Positions 33,486-44,104 of a DNA stretch of 64,000 nucleotides are shown piece by piece. Made by a program: the position numbers and the translations under genes. Within the stretch, counting starts at the first letter, position 1. Every line of letters starts with the position of its first letter. The notes under the pieces were generated by a model, which was not told the origin of the DNA, did not search any database, and saw only the letters and a list, made by a program, of their open reading frames with translations. The stretch comes from Callorhinus ursinus (taxonomy: Eukaryota; Chordata; Mammalia; Carnivora; Otariidae): positions 5,236,638-5,300,637 of the forward strand of contig NW_020312858.1 in the NCBI RefSeq assembly GCF_003265705.1, given 5' to 3'.

Positions 33486-34033
33486 TTAGAGGACCCCTCT
33501 CAATATTTCTTGGAGGGCTGGTTTCGTGTTTGCAAATTCCTTTAGTTTTTGTTTGTTCTGGAAGCTTTTAATCTCTCCTTCTATTTTCAGTGATAGCCTA
33601 GCTGGATATAGTATTCTTGGCTGCATATTTTTCTCGTTTAGTGCTCTGAAGATATCTTGCCAGTCCTTTCTGGCCTGCCACGTCTCTGTGGATAGGTCTG
33701 TTGCCAATCTAATGTTTCTACCATTGTAGGTTACATATCTCTTCTCCCAAGCTGCTTTCAGGATTTTCTCTTTGTCTCTGAGACTCGTAAGTTTTACTAT
33801 TAGATGTCGGGGTGTTGACCTATTTTTATTGATTTTGAGAGGGGTTCTCTGTGCCTCCTGGATTTTAATGCCTGTTTCCTTCCTCACATTAGGGAAGTTT
33901 TCTGCTATAATTTGCTCCAATATACCTTCTGCCCCCCTCTCTCTCTCTTCTTCTTCTTCTGGGATCCCAATTATTCTAATGTTGTTTCGTCTTATCGTAT
34001 CACTTATCTCTCGAATTCTGCCCTCGTGATCCT
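33486..34033 (-). pseudogene. L1 ORF1 3' part (RRM and C-terminal domain)
   Basis: ORF1p is the RNA-binding trimeric chaperone of L1. The readable frame (33486-33920) contains the end of the RRM region (the segment with AENFP) and the C-terminal domain (TPRHLIVKLTSLRDKEKIL, LATDLSTETWQARKDW, ILYPARLSLKIEGEIKSF). It ends 82 bp before ORF2. Upstream, ORF1-like sequence continues in another frame (RREISDTIRR-type residues) to the truncation point. A run of six Cs at about 33931-33936 (plus strand) is a likely frameshift. The coiled coil and start codon are missing. Confidence 0.9.
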
Positions 34034-34094
34034 CTGTTGGGGCAATTTAATTGGGAAACTCACATCCTCAATTCAGGGAAATTTTCTTCTATCC

Positions 34095-34120
34095 TGTGTG
34101 TGTGTGTGTGTGTGTGTGTA
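34095..34120. repeat. (TG)n microsatellite
   Basis: About 12-13 uninterrupted TG units. Confidence 0.95.
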
Positions 34121-34512
34121 TGAGGAGAGAGCATATATAAAAGAATATGAGTAATATAAGTTATGAAACATAGTAGTAAAACAAATGCCCATGGATCCAC
34201 CATCCAGCTCAGGAAATAGAATATTCCCAATTCTTTGAATCCCCTCTATGTTCTTTTTTGATGCCAGTCCCTACCTTCCTCTGCTGCCCCCATGCCCTCA
34301 CCCCTCACCAGCCACAGAACCAATCTCATGGTTTGTTTTTTTTTCCTAATTCACTTTTCTTTATTGTCTACTGTATATGTATGTGCTGCTAAACTATGCC
34401 TAGTTTACTTTTGCTGGCTTTTGAATACCATAGACATGGCGTCACACACAGAAATGACATTTGTCTGTGGCTTGCATCTTATTCAACGTTGTTCTTAAGA
34501 GTCATCTATGCA

Positions 34513-34704
34513 GGGGCGCCTGGGTGGCTCAGTTGGTTGGGCGACTGCCTTCGGCTCAGGTCATGATCCTGGAGTCCCGGGATCGAGTCCCACATCGGGC
34601 TCCCTGCTCAGCAGGGAGTCTGCTTCTCCCTCGGACCCTCTTCCCTCTCGTGCTCTCTATCTCTCATTCTCTCTCTCTCAAATAAATAAAATCTTAAAAA
34701 AAAA
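34513..34704 (+). repeat. Young carnivore SINE, sense, with TSD
   Basis: Near-consensus full-length SINE. The A-box-like tggctcagttgg and B-box-like gatcgagtcc (RNA polymerase III internal promoter) are preserved, with a pure A-tail. Perfect 16-bp TSD aagagtcatctatgca at 34497-34512 and 34705-34720. Confidence 0.97.
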
Positions 34705-35247
34705 AAGAGTCATCTATGCACATGGCTATTGTTCATTAACTTGACATTGTAGTCTAGCATTCTGTTGTGTGAAGATACCACAATTTAAAGTCAATCAGAG
34801 AAAGACATGTATCATATGACCTCACTGATATGAGGAATTCTTAATCTCAGGAAACAAACTGAGAGTTGCTGGAGTGGTGGGGGGTGGGAGGGAGGGGGTG
34901 GCTGGGTGATAGACATTGGGGAGGGTATGTGCTATGGCGAACGCTGTGAATTGTGCAAGACTGTTGAATCACAGATATGTACCTCTGAAACAAATAATGC
35001 AATATATGTTAAAAAAAAAAAAAGAAGATAGCAGGAGGGGAAGATTGAAGGGGGGAAATCGGAGGGGGAGACGAACCATGAGAGACTATGGACTCTGAGA
35101 AACAAACTGAGGGTTCTAGAGGAGAGGGGGGTGGGAGGATGGGTTAGCCTGGTGATGGGTATTAAAGAGGGCACGTTCTGCATCGAGCACTGGGTGTTAT
35201 ATGCAAACAATGAATCATGGAACACTACATCAAAAACTAATGATGTA

Positions 35248-35488
35248 GGTTAATTCTACTTCCACAAGTGTAGTTTCCAAAGACAGGATGTTTTTCATAT
35301 TTTTTGATAACAGAGTTGTGAAGTTTTGCCCAATTCCTATTTTAGAACTTTTTAAGCACATAGGGGGGAAAAAATGTAAATAATTCCCTTATTGTTCAAA
35401 CTAGCAAACTTTTTATTTTGGTGGAAGCAATGGGGAAATTAGTGTCAAGGTGCACATGATACATCTGAAATCAAAACTGAATTGGTAT
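35248..35488 (+). other. Non-L1 segment upstream of a SINE, possible 5' transduction
   Basis: 241 bp of AT-rich sequence unrelated to the surrounding L1. It starts immediately after the first aactaatgatgta (35235-35247) and runs directly into the SINE head at 35489 with no TSD of its own. Best explained as sequence co-retrotransposed with the SINE; see findings. Confidence 0.55.
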
Positions 35489-35692
35489 GGGAGCACCTGG
35501 GTGGCTCAGTCATTGGGCGTCTGCCTTCGGCTTGGGTCGTGGTCCCAGGGTCCTGGGATTGAGACCCGCATCGGGCTCCCTGCTCAGTGGTAGGCCTGCT
35601 TCTCCCTCTCCCGCTCTCCCTGCCTTGTGTTCCCTCTCTCACTGTGTCTCTCTCTGTCAAGTGAATAAATAAAATCTTTAAAAAAAAAAAAA
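35489..35692 (+). repeat. Carnivore SINE, sense (first insertion in the L1)
   Basis: Full-length SINE with a long A-tail. The TSD is shared with the 241-bp segment on its left: aactaatgatgta at 35235-35247 and 35693-35705. Confidence 0.92.
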
Positions 35693-35705
35693 AACTAATG
35701 ATGTA

Positions 35706-35898
35706 GGGCGCCTGGGTGGCTCAGTTGGTTAAGCAACTACTTTCGGCTCAGGTCATGATCCTGGAGTCCCAGGATCGAGTCCTGCATCGGGCTCCCTGCT
35801 CAGCGGGGAGTCTGCTTCTCCCTCTGACCCTCCCCCCCTCTCATGTGCTCTCTCTCTCTCATTCTCTCTCTCAGATAAATAAAATCTTAAAAAAAAAA
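35706..35898 (+). repeat. Carnivore SINE, sense (second insertion at the same site)
   Basis: Near-consensus full-length SINE. TSD aactaatgatgta at 35693-35705 and 35899-35911. Confidence 0.95.
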
Positions 35899-36060
35899 AA
35901 CTAATGATGTAATGTATGGTGAGTAACATAACATAATAAAAAAAAAGATACCAAAATTTGTCTCTTCTCCCAGTGATAGGCATTAGGTTATTTACTTTTG
36001 TTGGTTTGTTTGTGTTTGTTTTTATTTTCTATAATGTCTCCTTGTATGATCATTTCTTTC

Positions 36061-38278
36061 CCTTATTTTCTCTCTGAAATTTACATTAGTTGTGGGATCC
36101 TCTGGGCTGAGCCTTAAATCTTTTTACCTCTTCTTTCCTGTTTTCTGTTTCTTTGTAATTTTCTTTTATAGTCTCAAAGAATTCCTCAAATTGTATCCTA
36201 ATTCATCTATTGAACTTTTTAAATTTCTGCTATCATATTTTGAATTTTTAAGAGCTCTTATTCTCTGGATGCTTCTTTTTATAGCTTACTCTTCTGTTTT
36301 CTTAGACACTAGACTTATGAGGTTTAGGATTTTCTTAACAGTTGTCTTTTGCTTTCTGCATTCTCAGCTTTCCCCTACTGTGGTTGGTTTGGTGGTTGGT
36401 GATGTATGTCTTCATCTTTCATATTAGAAGCTCCCCTCTGATGTCAAGTGATGCTTAGCTGTTTGTTCAGATTTAAGAGTAAAGGCACCAAAATGCTGAT
36501 TTCAAGTCCTGAGTGTCTAGGTGGGGCTCATCTGCCACTGGTCTTCACAGTAGGGTGATCAGGTGCCCTGCTGTTTCACTGGGGCAATACTACATGTCAA
36601 TAGGGCTTTTCTCTCTCTTGGCCTAGTCCTTTTCCCCAGAGAGGAAACTTCCATTCTTCCTTCCAGCGGATGTAAGCTTGTCTGCCATCATTCTGGCTGT
36701 CGGGTGGGAAGCTGTGTTGAGTGAGTGGGGGTTTACCACTCACAGACTTTCACTTTGTGCCCATTTTCAGTACAGTTCCCTGTTCCCAACTGTGTCTGGT
36801 AACTCTGAACCCAGAGCCCCTTGGTGTGAACTCCACATCTTCTTCCACTGGTCGGGGAAGGTAGTCTCCTGGTTGTGCAGGGCGGGAGTGGACCTCTGGG
36901 TGTCTCACTGCCCCTCAGAAGGACAGCCAAGATATACCTCCTATTTTCAGCCCCACCTTCTGTCCCCATCTTCAGGGGTACTCCAACTGGAATCCTGCAG
37001 CAAGGAACCCACTTGCTTCTTCTTATTGCACACCACCTCCCCTTTCAGTTTTAAATTTCAGCCTTCTCCGCTCTTTGAAATCAGTTACCACTGACTTTCC
37101 AGCTTCTAGAATTTTCTTGACATCTGTCATCTGTCCCTGTATCCTCTCCAGTTCTTTGTCCTTGTGGATATATGCTTTTTCAGTTGTAAGTTCTCTGCTA
37201 GCATTTTGAGGCTTTGGGGAGGATGTGGAAATAAATGTGTTTTCAATGTCACTCCCTGCCCACTCCCTCCACCCCCCATGTGGATGTAGTACCTGAGGGG
37301 AGGAGCACGGAAAACCACAGAGAGTCTGCAGGGCCTCACTTGGGTCTGCGGCAGACTTTGGTTGTCAGAGGCCTCCCTACGGCTGGCCGACTGTTGGACA
37401 CAATATTCAGTTATGTGGTGAATAGAGAGGAATTCTCCATGTGTGTTTTCAGACCAGGGGCACTTTTGCAAAGAGCAGCAGAGAAAGGGGCTGCTGAACT
37501 GAAGAAAGGGATTCAGACTCAGCTGGAGCAAAGGTCCACTGGAAAATTATGGACGGCCAAGATCTGGATGAATCTCCCCCACCTCATGTTCCCTGTTAGG
37601 AGATTTCATTCCAGGGGAGGAAATACTGAGTGCTCCTGAGGAACAGCCCAGGAGAGCAGAGTCCACTAGCAGCCCCAGCTCAGACTCAAGGAGTACTGGT
37701 ATGACTCCGGCACCTGAGGCCGGATCCCTGAAGTGGGAAAACAGCACATTTCTCATCCCCAGAGCACCTCCAAAGTCGAGAACCTGGTTAACAACACCAG
37801 CCACCTTGCTTCCCGAGTGAAGCAGATAGCCACAAACAGGAGAGCTTCGTCTCAGACAGGATGCTAACCTGCCCCTTGCATCTAGCAACCAAAGTCAGAG
37901 GGGGCAGAATCTGAAAGAGGAGAGTGCAGAGGGCTCTGTGGCCTGGGGTGGGGGGCACTTGTCTCAGAGACAGCTGAGTATTTCCCGGTGCAAATTCTGC
38001 AGATTCTTACGAGCGGATCCCAGGACATGGTGGAACTGCTCACCCTTGTCTTCTGGTTGTGAGTGCCCTGCAGTCACGCTGACAAGTGAAGAGAAGCCTG
38101 AAAGAGGTGGGAAAATGGGAGAAGGGCCTGGAAGAAGGAGCATGCTCTGGATTGTTTTCCAACACCACCAAGCAATTCTCCGATTCTCAGTGAACACTAA
38201 CTGGGTGTTCCACACTTGAACTCAATTCTGACACTGTCTACCTAGAGAGAGCAGCAGATCCCACAGGCTAGAGGCTCA
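36061..38278. other. Old repeat-like then unique sequence; no gene recognised
   Basis: 36061-37100 is T-rich and shares scattered words with 57480-58480 (for example agatttaagagtaaag / atatttaagagtaaag), suggesting a common old repeat. 37100-38278 is more GC-balanced and unique-looking. Its open frames (134-138 codons) overlap on both strands without any recognised domain. Confidence 0.4.
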
Positions 38279-39130
38279 GTCCTATAACACGGGCCCCAAT
38301 TCAGACACCATTTGTAAGTCCAGGTTGTCACCTGGACTTCTGACCAACTGACTATAAATTGGAGGTTTCCACAACCCCCTCCTCAGGTGTGATAATAGCT
38401 CATAAAGCTCAGGGAAACAGTTACTTACGTCTCCCAGTTTATTATAAAGGATGTGACAAAGGATACAGATGAACAGCCAGATGAACAGGTACACAGGGCC
38501 AAGTCAGGAAATGTCCCGAGGTCAGGAACTCCTGTCCCCATGGAGCTAGGGTTCAATACCCTCCTGGCACATGGATGTGTTCACCAACCCAGAAGCTCAT
38601 CAAATCTTGTGGAAGAGTTTTTATGAAACTTAATCTGCAGTCCCCCCAGCCTTTCCTTAAATGGGTGGGCAGAGCTGAAAGTTCCAGTCCCATAATCAGT
38701 GGTCTTTCTGGTGAGGAGTTGACTAAGTAGGGGCCCCACCCTAAGTCACCTTATTAGCATAAACTCAGCTGTGATTAAAAAGCCTTGTTATAGGGGTGCC
38801 TGGGTGGCTCAGTCAGTGAATCATCTGCCTTCAGCTCAGGCCATGAGCCTGGAGTCCTGGGATCCAACACTTCGTGGGGCTCCCTGCTCAGTTGGGAGTC
38901 TGCTTCTCCCTCTCCCTTTGCCCTTCCCCCCACCCTGCTCATGCTCGTTCTCTCTCATGCTCACTCTCTCTCTCTCAAGTAAATAAATAAATAAAATCTT
39001 TTTTAAAAAAAGGGTCTTGTTATAAATAACAAAAGGTACTCCTCTCACTTAGGAAATTACAAGAGTTTTAAGAGCTCTGTGCAAGGAACTGCGGATGGAG
39101 ACCAAATATATTTCTTATTGTAGCACACAG
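38279..39130. mobile_element. ERVL-like LTR, interrupted by a SINE
   Basis: Block order gctcagggaaacagttacttac, tttattataaaggatgtgac, cacatggatgtgttcaccaac, agctgaaagttccagtcc, aagtcaccttattagcat, ...cacttaggaaattac, ggagaccaaatatatttctta. Same family as 7744-8430. A SINE splits it at 38794-39013. Confidence 0.6.
38794..39013 (+). repeat. Carnivore SINE, sense, with TSD
   Basis: Full-length SINE inserted in the ERVL-like LTR. TSD cttgttata at 38785-38793 and 39016-39024 (preceding bases gc / gt). Confidence 0.92.
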
Positions 39131-41030
39131 GCCGACCCTTCATCTGCGGTGATAGCTGCTTCTGCCTTCCACGGGGTGCCGTGACTCACATCAGTGAGGA
39201 AATTACTCTCCACACAACTCCCTGTATTTCATGCAGGTGGGTAAGGGAGGGACAGGAAAGGCTGGGCAGCAGACGCTGTTGGTGCTTTGCCCGGTGCCCT
39301 TCGGCCCCCTGGGCTGTGTTTTATGCAGGCTGGCTCACCCATGCTTTCTCTCCCCACGCCTGCACCTGCAGGTCTTGGTAGAGAGCCAGAGAATGTATGT
39401 GCCCCTAGGGCCAGTCGTCAGCCAGTGACTGACAAACGTAGGGCAATAGTCCTCCCACTCTCTGGCTCCCTGGTGGGGGCAATTTTAAGGTGTCCCCAGA
39501 GTTCCCATGAGGGACTGAGCCAGAGCTACCCTCCTTAGATGTTGCTTGCTGTCACATCTTTGCTTGGCCTCCTTTCCACATCCGACACCCCCCCACCCAG
39601 TTTTTTCTGGGAAAGCTTAAATAAATAATTTTCATATGAATCCTCTTCTCCAAGTCTGCTTCTGGAAACTCAAGCTAAGACAGTCTCATATTTCAGAGTC
39701 CTCTCTGGTTCTTTGCTACTAAAAATGGAAACACAGGGTAGCCCTTTGTTTACAAAGCACAGTGAGGATGCCACAGGTGTGAAAATGTAAACCCTAGATG
39801 AGGAAAGGGTGCAGAATTGTTTCTTCACATTGAAGGGAGAGAACTGGGCTTCTGAAGGGTGCCTGGCATGGTAAGGAGGACAGGAAGCTGGGAGCTTGAG
39901 GCGGAGCAAGGGCTGAGCAGTGGGGCAATATGAAACCTCTCTATTGCACCACGCCTTCCGAAAAGGCTCCTCACACCCCCACCCCCCACCCCCGCCGTGG
40001 GTTTGATGTCTAGAGCAGGGGGAATCCAGTGAAAAGCCTTCAGTGCCGACCAGAAGAGCAGGATGGGAAGGCAAGGTGCTCCCGAAGCTGAACTCATTCT
40101 GTGGAAGCAGCAACCCTGAGCCAGAGAAGACTAAGGAAAACATAATCCACTAAATGTGCACTGCATCCCCCCCAATGTGTGCGCATATACATGAACACAC
40201 GCCAGTCCCCCAAGAGGTGGAAAAGCATAAGTACCCCCTCCTCTGAGATCTGAATAATGCATAAAATTACAAACCTGAAGTAACTAAGGATAAGTTCTAA
40301 AATCATCCCAAGAATATACAAAGGCATCTTCAACATCAGGACAGCAATTCTCAGTGTAAATTTGTAAGTTGACTCCCAGGGCAAACAGGAATTCACAGAA
40401 GGTGGGGGATACAATCAGCACAAGCTAAGGCAGTGGGGGTATCTTAGAACATGACATCCTCCTCCCTCCTATGACCTGAGCCCCGTCCCTGCTGCTTCCA
40501 GTCCATGACAGAGCCAGGGCGGCCCTGCGACGTCCTCCCCTGCCCTGCTCACCCAGGGGCTCAGCAGCCTGTGCAGGTAGCCCTGCCCCCCCTCCGCTGG
40601 CCCTGCTGCCAGCCTCCTTCCTGCATGTCCAGGGTCTTCACAGTGGGCACCCTGAGGTCAGTGAGATCTAATGCAGTCAGGGAGCTGGGGACCTGCCTCT
40701 GAATCCATTCCCATCTCTGATTCTTTTCTCCTTCCAAGTCTGTATTCCACGAATGTTTATTCACCACATGCTACTGCCCAGGAACTGATACCTTTGTTCT
40801 TTCTATTCTCTTTCTATTTGTTTGTCTCTCTCCCTGACGCCATCCCTGCCTCTCTCCTCCTCCTTCCCCTCTTTCTATCTCGACCTGACTCCCTCTCCCT
40901 CTCCCTGTCTCCCTCCCAGTCCTGGTCTCTTTGAATTAAATTGTCCTGCATCTCCGGAGACAGATGACAGAACACAGTGGACAGCACCCACAGTAGCTGA
41001 CACGTCACAAAACAGTTCGTGCTCACAAGT
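39131..41030. other. No gene recognised
   Basis: About 1.9 kb of mostly unique-looking sequence. A possible old LTR end (aagcttaaataaataa...ctcaagctaagacag) lies at 39600-39685. A C-rich homopurine/homopyrimidine tract lies at 40850-40920. The 157-codon minus-strand frame at 39670-40143 has no recognised domain. Confidence 0.4.
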
Positions 41031-41660
41031 CCATTTTCTCGCTATTACGAACAACCGTGTAATGAACATGATTTTAGATCTTTATCTACATCTCTGATTA
41101 ATTCCTTCAGGAGAGCTCCCTAGGTATAGTATTTTTAGGTTAAAGGGCACTGGCATTTTTAAGGCTTATGATATATTTGGAAAAAAATTTTTCAACAATA
41201 CTGCCCATATAACTGGACTTTTTTTTTTTTTAGATTTTATTGATTGATTGATTGATTTACTGAGAGAGAGAGAGAGAGATAAATGGGGGAGAGGCAGAGG
41301 GACAGGGAGAATCTGAAGCGGACTCCATGCTGAGCCTGAAACCCAATGCAGGGCTCAATCTCCCGACCCTGAGATTATGACCTGAGCCGAAATCATGAGT
41401 CGGACGCTTCACTGACTGAGCCACCCAGGTGCCCCATAACTGGACTTCTTTAAATTCAATCTCAGATTTAAGATGGGGTCACACATGTTTTTCCAGGATC
41501 CCTGAAGACACTCACATTCTGAAATATCTCTGTAGATTGACTGGTTTGTAGAGGGCATGCCTAATCCTCATTCTGCAAATTTAAATACTTGTTTGTTGAT
41601 TGGTCCAACACACCTATGTCAAACCTGTGCCAACTGCTGGTAATGACCCTGGACTCGATT
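41031..41660 (-). repeat. Old L1 3' UTR, antisense, interrupted by a SINE
   Basis: acgaacaaccgtgtaatgaac...gctccctaggtatag...ggcactggcatttttaagg follows the antisense L1M 3' UTR pattern up to the SINE at 41221. The part beyond 41450 is uncertain. Confidence 0.5.
41221..41435 (-). repeat. Carnivore SINE, antisense, with TSD
   Basis: Diverged antisense SINE with an expanded (attg)n stretch in its T-rich end. TSD ataactggactt at 41209-41220 and 41436-41447. Confidence 0.93.
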
Positions 41661-41912
41661 CTGGTGATTTAGAACCCTGCCAAAATCACAGGTGACTCCT
41701 TCCTTCACACTAGGCTCAATTTTGGCATTTGATATTTTACAAATCAAAAGTAAGATGAGAATTTTCTCACAATGTGAGACAAAATGTCATAGGTCATTCT
41801 GCCACCTGTTTATTCCCTGCCCAGACGATAGTAAACAACATTCACCCACAATGCCTTCAGTCTCTGCTGGTCAACACCTCCTCTTTTTTTTAAACACGTA
41901 GACAGCATTGAA
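41661..41912. other. No gene recognised
   Basis: Short AT-rich spacer ending at the L1 target site. Confidence 0.35.
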
Positions 41913-41927
41913 TGCCCTAAAGTTTTT

Positions 41928-42394
41928 TTTAATAATTTTTTATCGTTATGTTAATCACCATACATTACATCATTAGTTTTTGATGTAGTGTTCCATGATT
42001 CATTGTTTGTGCATAACACCCAGTGCTCCACGCAGAATGTGCCCTCTTTAATACCCATCACCAGGCTAACCCATCCCCCCACGCTCCTCCCCTCTAGAAC
42101 CCTCAGTTTGTTTTTCAGAGTCCATCGTCTCTCATGGTTCGTCTCCCCCTCCGACTTACTCCTCTTCATTCTTCCCCTCCTGCTATCTTCTTCTTTTTCT
42201 TTTTTCTTAACATATGTTGCATTATTTGTTTCAGAAGTACAGATCTGTGATTCAACAGTCTTGCACAATTCACAGCGCTCACCATAGCACATACCCTCCC
42301 CAATGTCTATCACCCAGCCACCCCATCCCTCCCACCCCCCACCACTCCAGCAACCCTCAGTTGGTTTCCTGAGATTAAGAATTCCTCATATCAG
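41928..42394 (-). mobile_element. Young L1 3' UTR fragment, antisense, with TSD
   Basis: Contains only the L1 3' UTR, truncated just downstream of the ORF2 stop. Perfect 15-bp TSD tgccctaaagttttt at 41913-41927 and 42395-42409. Confidence 0.95.
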
Positions 42395-42420
42395 TGCCCT
42401 AAAGTTTTTAATCACTGCTC

Positions 42421-42604
42421 GCTATAAACCGAATGTTTGTGTCACCCCCAAAATTCATGTGTTGAAACTCAATCCTGAATGTGATATTAGGAGGTAGGGC
42501 CTTGGGGTGATTATTTCATGAGGGTGGAGCCCTCATGAATGGGATTAGTGACCCTGATAAAAGAGACCACAGAGACTTCCCTCACCCTTTTCATCATGTG
42601 AGGA
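42421..42604 (+). mobile_element. MST-like MaLR LTR, partial
   Basis: Carries the MaLR blocks gaatgtttgtgtcacccccaa, attaggaggtagggcc, atgagggtggagccctcatg and cataaaagaga-like / catgtgaggacacagg, then stops where a SINE-related segment begins. Confidence 0.7.
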
Positions 42605-42738
42605 CACAGGAGGGAGAAAGAGGGAGAGAAGCAGACTCCCCACTGAGCACAGTCCAACATGGGTCTCCATCCCACGACCCCAAGATCACGACCCAAGCTG
42701 AAATCAAGAGTCAGATGCTTAACCAACTGAGCCACCCG
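42605..42738 (-). repeat. Carnivore SINE, antisense, lacking its tail
   Basis: GA-rich block and complement of the tRNA-like head (...caactgagccacccga), but no poly-T. The copy is abutted directly to the MST-like LTR, suggesting a deletion at the junction. Confidence 0.82.
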
Positions 42739-43589
42739 ATTCCATGCATTTTGGACCTCCTTGGACCATTGGCTACCGCATTATCATGGTAAAAAACAGG
42801 CATACAAGAGACAAAGCCCAAAATGCAAGCACATTTTAAGCCTCTGCTCACATCCTATGTACTAATATCCCATTGGCCAAAGTAGGTCATATCACAGAAG
42901 CCCAAAGTCAAGGTGCAATAAAGTACATTGCATGGAGCTGTAGTGAAAAACTAATTATTTGCTGAATAATCATCTAACCTACCACAAGTTGGACCTTGGA
43001 CAACCAAGGGATGTTGTTCTAGGGAGAAGTGGGAGGAGTGAGTGTTCCAAAAGAGGAACAACATCAGGAAGGGCAGAGAGACACAAGGATGTGTGGCACA
43101 TGTAGGGAATTGCAGGTGGTTCGAAGGACAGAAGCCCAGGACACTAGTGAGAGATGTTGAGTGTGTGCAAAAAGCTGCGTCTGGAAAGAAAGACAGGAGC
43201 CAGTATCTCAGGATGGGAGGAAACCCAAAAGCTCTGGATAGATTTGAGCAAGGTAAGAGATCTGTCCTCCCTGTTGGATTTTCAGGGGACTCTTGCCTTG
43301 GCTCTTGAGGTCTCTACTTTCTGGCAGGAAAATCCCCTTCCATCACCCCTCTGTGCTCTCTACGGAACCAAAATTACCTTCACTTCACTATCCAAGTGAG
43401 GAACTGCATTAATTCTCCTTTTTCTCATCAGCTCTCATGCCCTGCATAGCATCTAGTAAATGTTTACTGGATGTACCCCCAAAAGTGTAAATGACTGGGA
43501 ATTCTTCTCTCAAAATTATTTTTTTCTGAAAAAGGCATACTTATGGAAAGAATGTCACAAAATGGTGACTCTGAAAGATGCACTGCCTG
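42739..43589. other. No gene recognised
   Basis: Unique-looking sequence. Overlapping frames of 81-88 codons at 43042-43399 carry no recognised domain. Confidence 0.4.
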
Positions 43590-44104
43590 TCAGCAGAAAT
43601 AACCACCTTCACATCTTGATGATGGCCTTCCAGATTCTATACAATGGAATTACATAACTGGAAGCATACATTGTTATATTTAACCAGCTTTTTTATATCA
43701 GCTCAAAACATAACAACTCGAAACATAAACCTATCACATCCTTCTTAATGTCTGCATTGTGTTTTGTTGTATGGCTATGCCATTTATTCAATCTCTTAAC
43801 TTTCACCGCTAGAAATAATACTCTGAAGATATCCTTTCAAATACATCTTTGCCCCCGCTCTAGTTAGTTGTCTAAGCTTAAATTGCTAGACGTAGAATAG
43901 TTTGTTCAAATGCATACCCACTTAACCTTTTCATACATGTCATTAAATTGCATGTCAGGATGGTTGTATCAACATGCAGTCCCATTTCACACACTTGACA
44001 TTGCTGGATATTTTATATGTTGCTAATATGAACAATTTTATTTCATTGTTTTTATAATGGAACAATGACTTCTTTATTTCTTTGTGAAAAAATGTGTTTT
44101 TAAA
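43590..44104 (-). repeat. Old L1 3' UTR, antisense
   Basis: Contains ggaattacataactggaagcatac, gcattgtgttttgttgtatggc and agaaataatactctgaag in the order of an antisense old L1 3' UTR. Confidence 0.55.

Larger units (their letters stand above)
29116..34033 (-). mobile_element. Young carnivore L1, 4.9 kb, 5'-truncated in ORF1
   Basis: An L1 retrotransposon lies on the minus strand. From its 5' end it holds the 3' part of ORF1 (34033-33486), an 82-bp spacer, complete-length ORF2 (33403-29587) and a 3' UTR of about 470 bp. It ends in an A/AAAT tail that reads as T-rich at 29116-29145. TSD ctgttggggcagttta / ctgttggggcaattta at 29100-29115 and 34034-34049. The 5' UTR promoter and N-terminal coiled-coil half of ORF1 are absent, so it cannot be autonomous. 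It shares its 3' end with the L1 fragments at 24.8, 34.8, 41.9 and 45.2 kb. Confidence 0.97.
34787..35944 (+). mobile_element. Young L1 3' end, sense, interrupted by two successive insertions
   Basis: The L1 body is 34787-35247 (last codons of ORF2 plus 3' UTR) and resumes at 35912-35944 with the normal 3' end and A-tail. Outer TSD aagataccacaattt / aagataccaaaattt at 34772-34786 and 35945-35959. The 664-bp interruption at 35248-35911 consists of a 241-bp non-L1 segment plus a SINE, followed by another SINE. The word aactaatgatgta occurs three times. Confidence 0.93.
34034..36060 (-). repeat. Old L1 3' UTR region, antisense, carrying nested insertions
   Basis: Between the younger insertions the sequence (ccatggatccaccatccagctcagg, ttcttttttgatgccagtccctacc, tggcttgcatcttattcaacg) follows an old antisense L1 3' UTR. 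It hosts a microsatellite, a SINE and the composite L1 insertion. Confidence 0.5.

Noticed and set aside
34461..34685. Repeated frames of the GAWVAQSVKRLPSAQVMI type at many loci
   Set aside because: These are simply translations of the SINE body in one frame. Their recurrence reflects SINE copy number, not a gene family.
36678..37094. 138-codon plus-strand open frame
   Set aside because: Lies partly in an old repeat-like region, no domain recognised, and overlapped by an open frame on the other strand.
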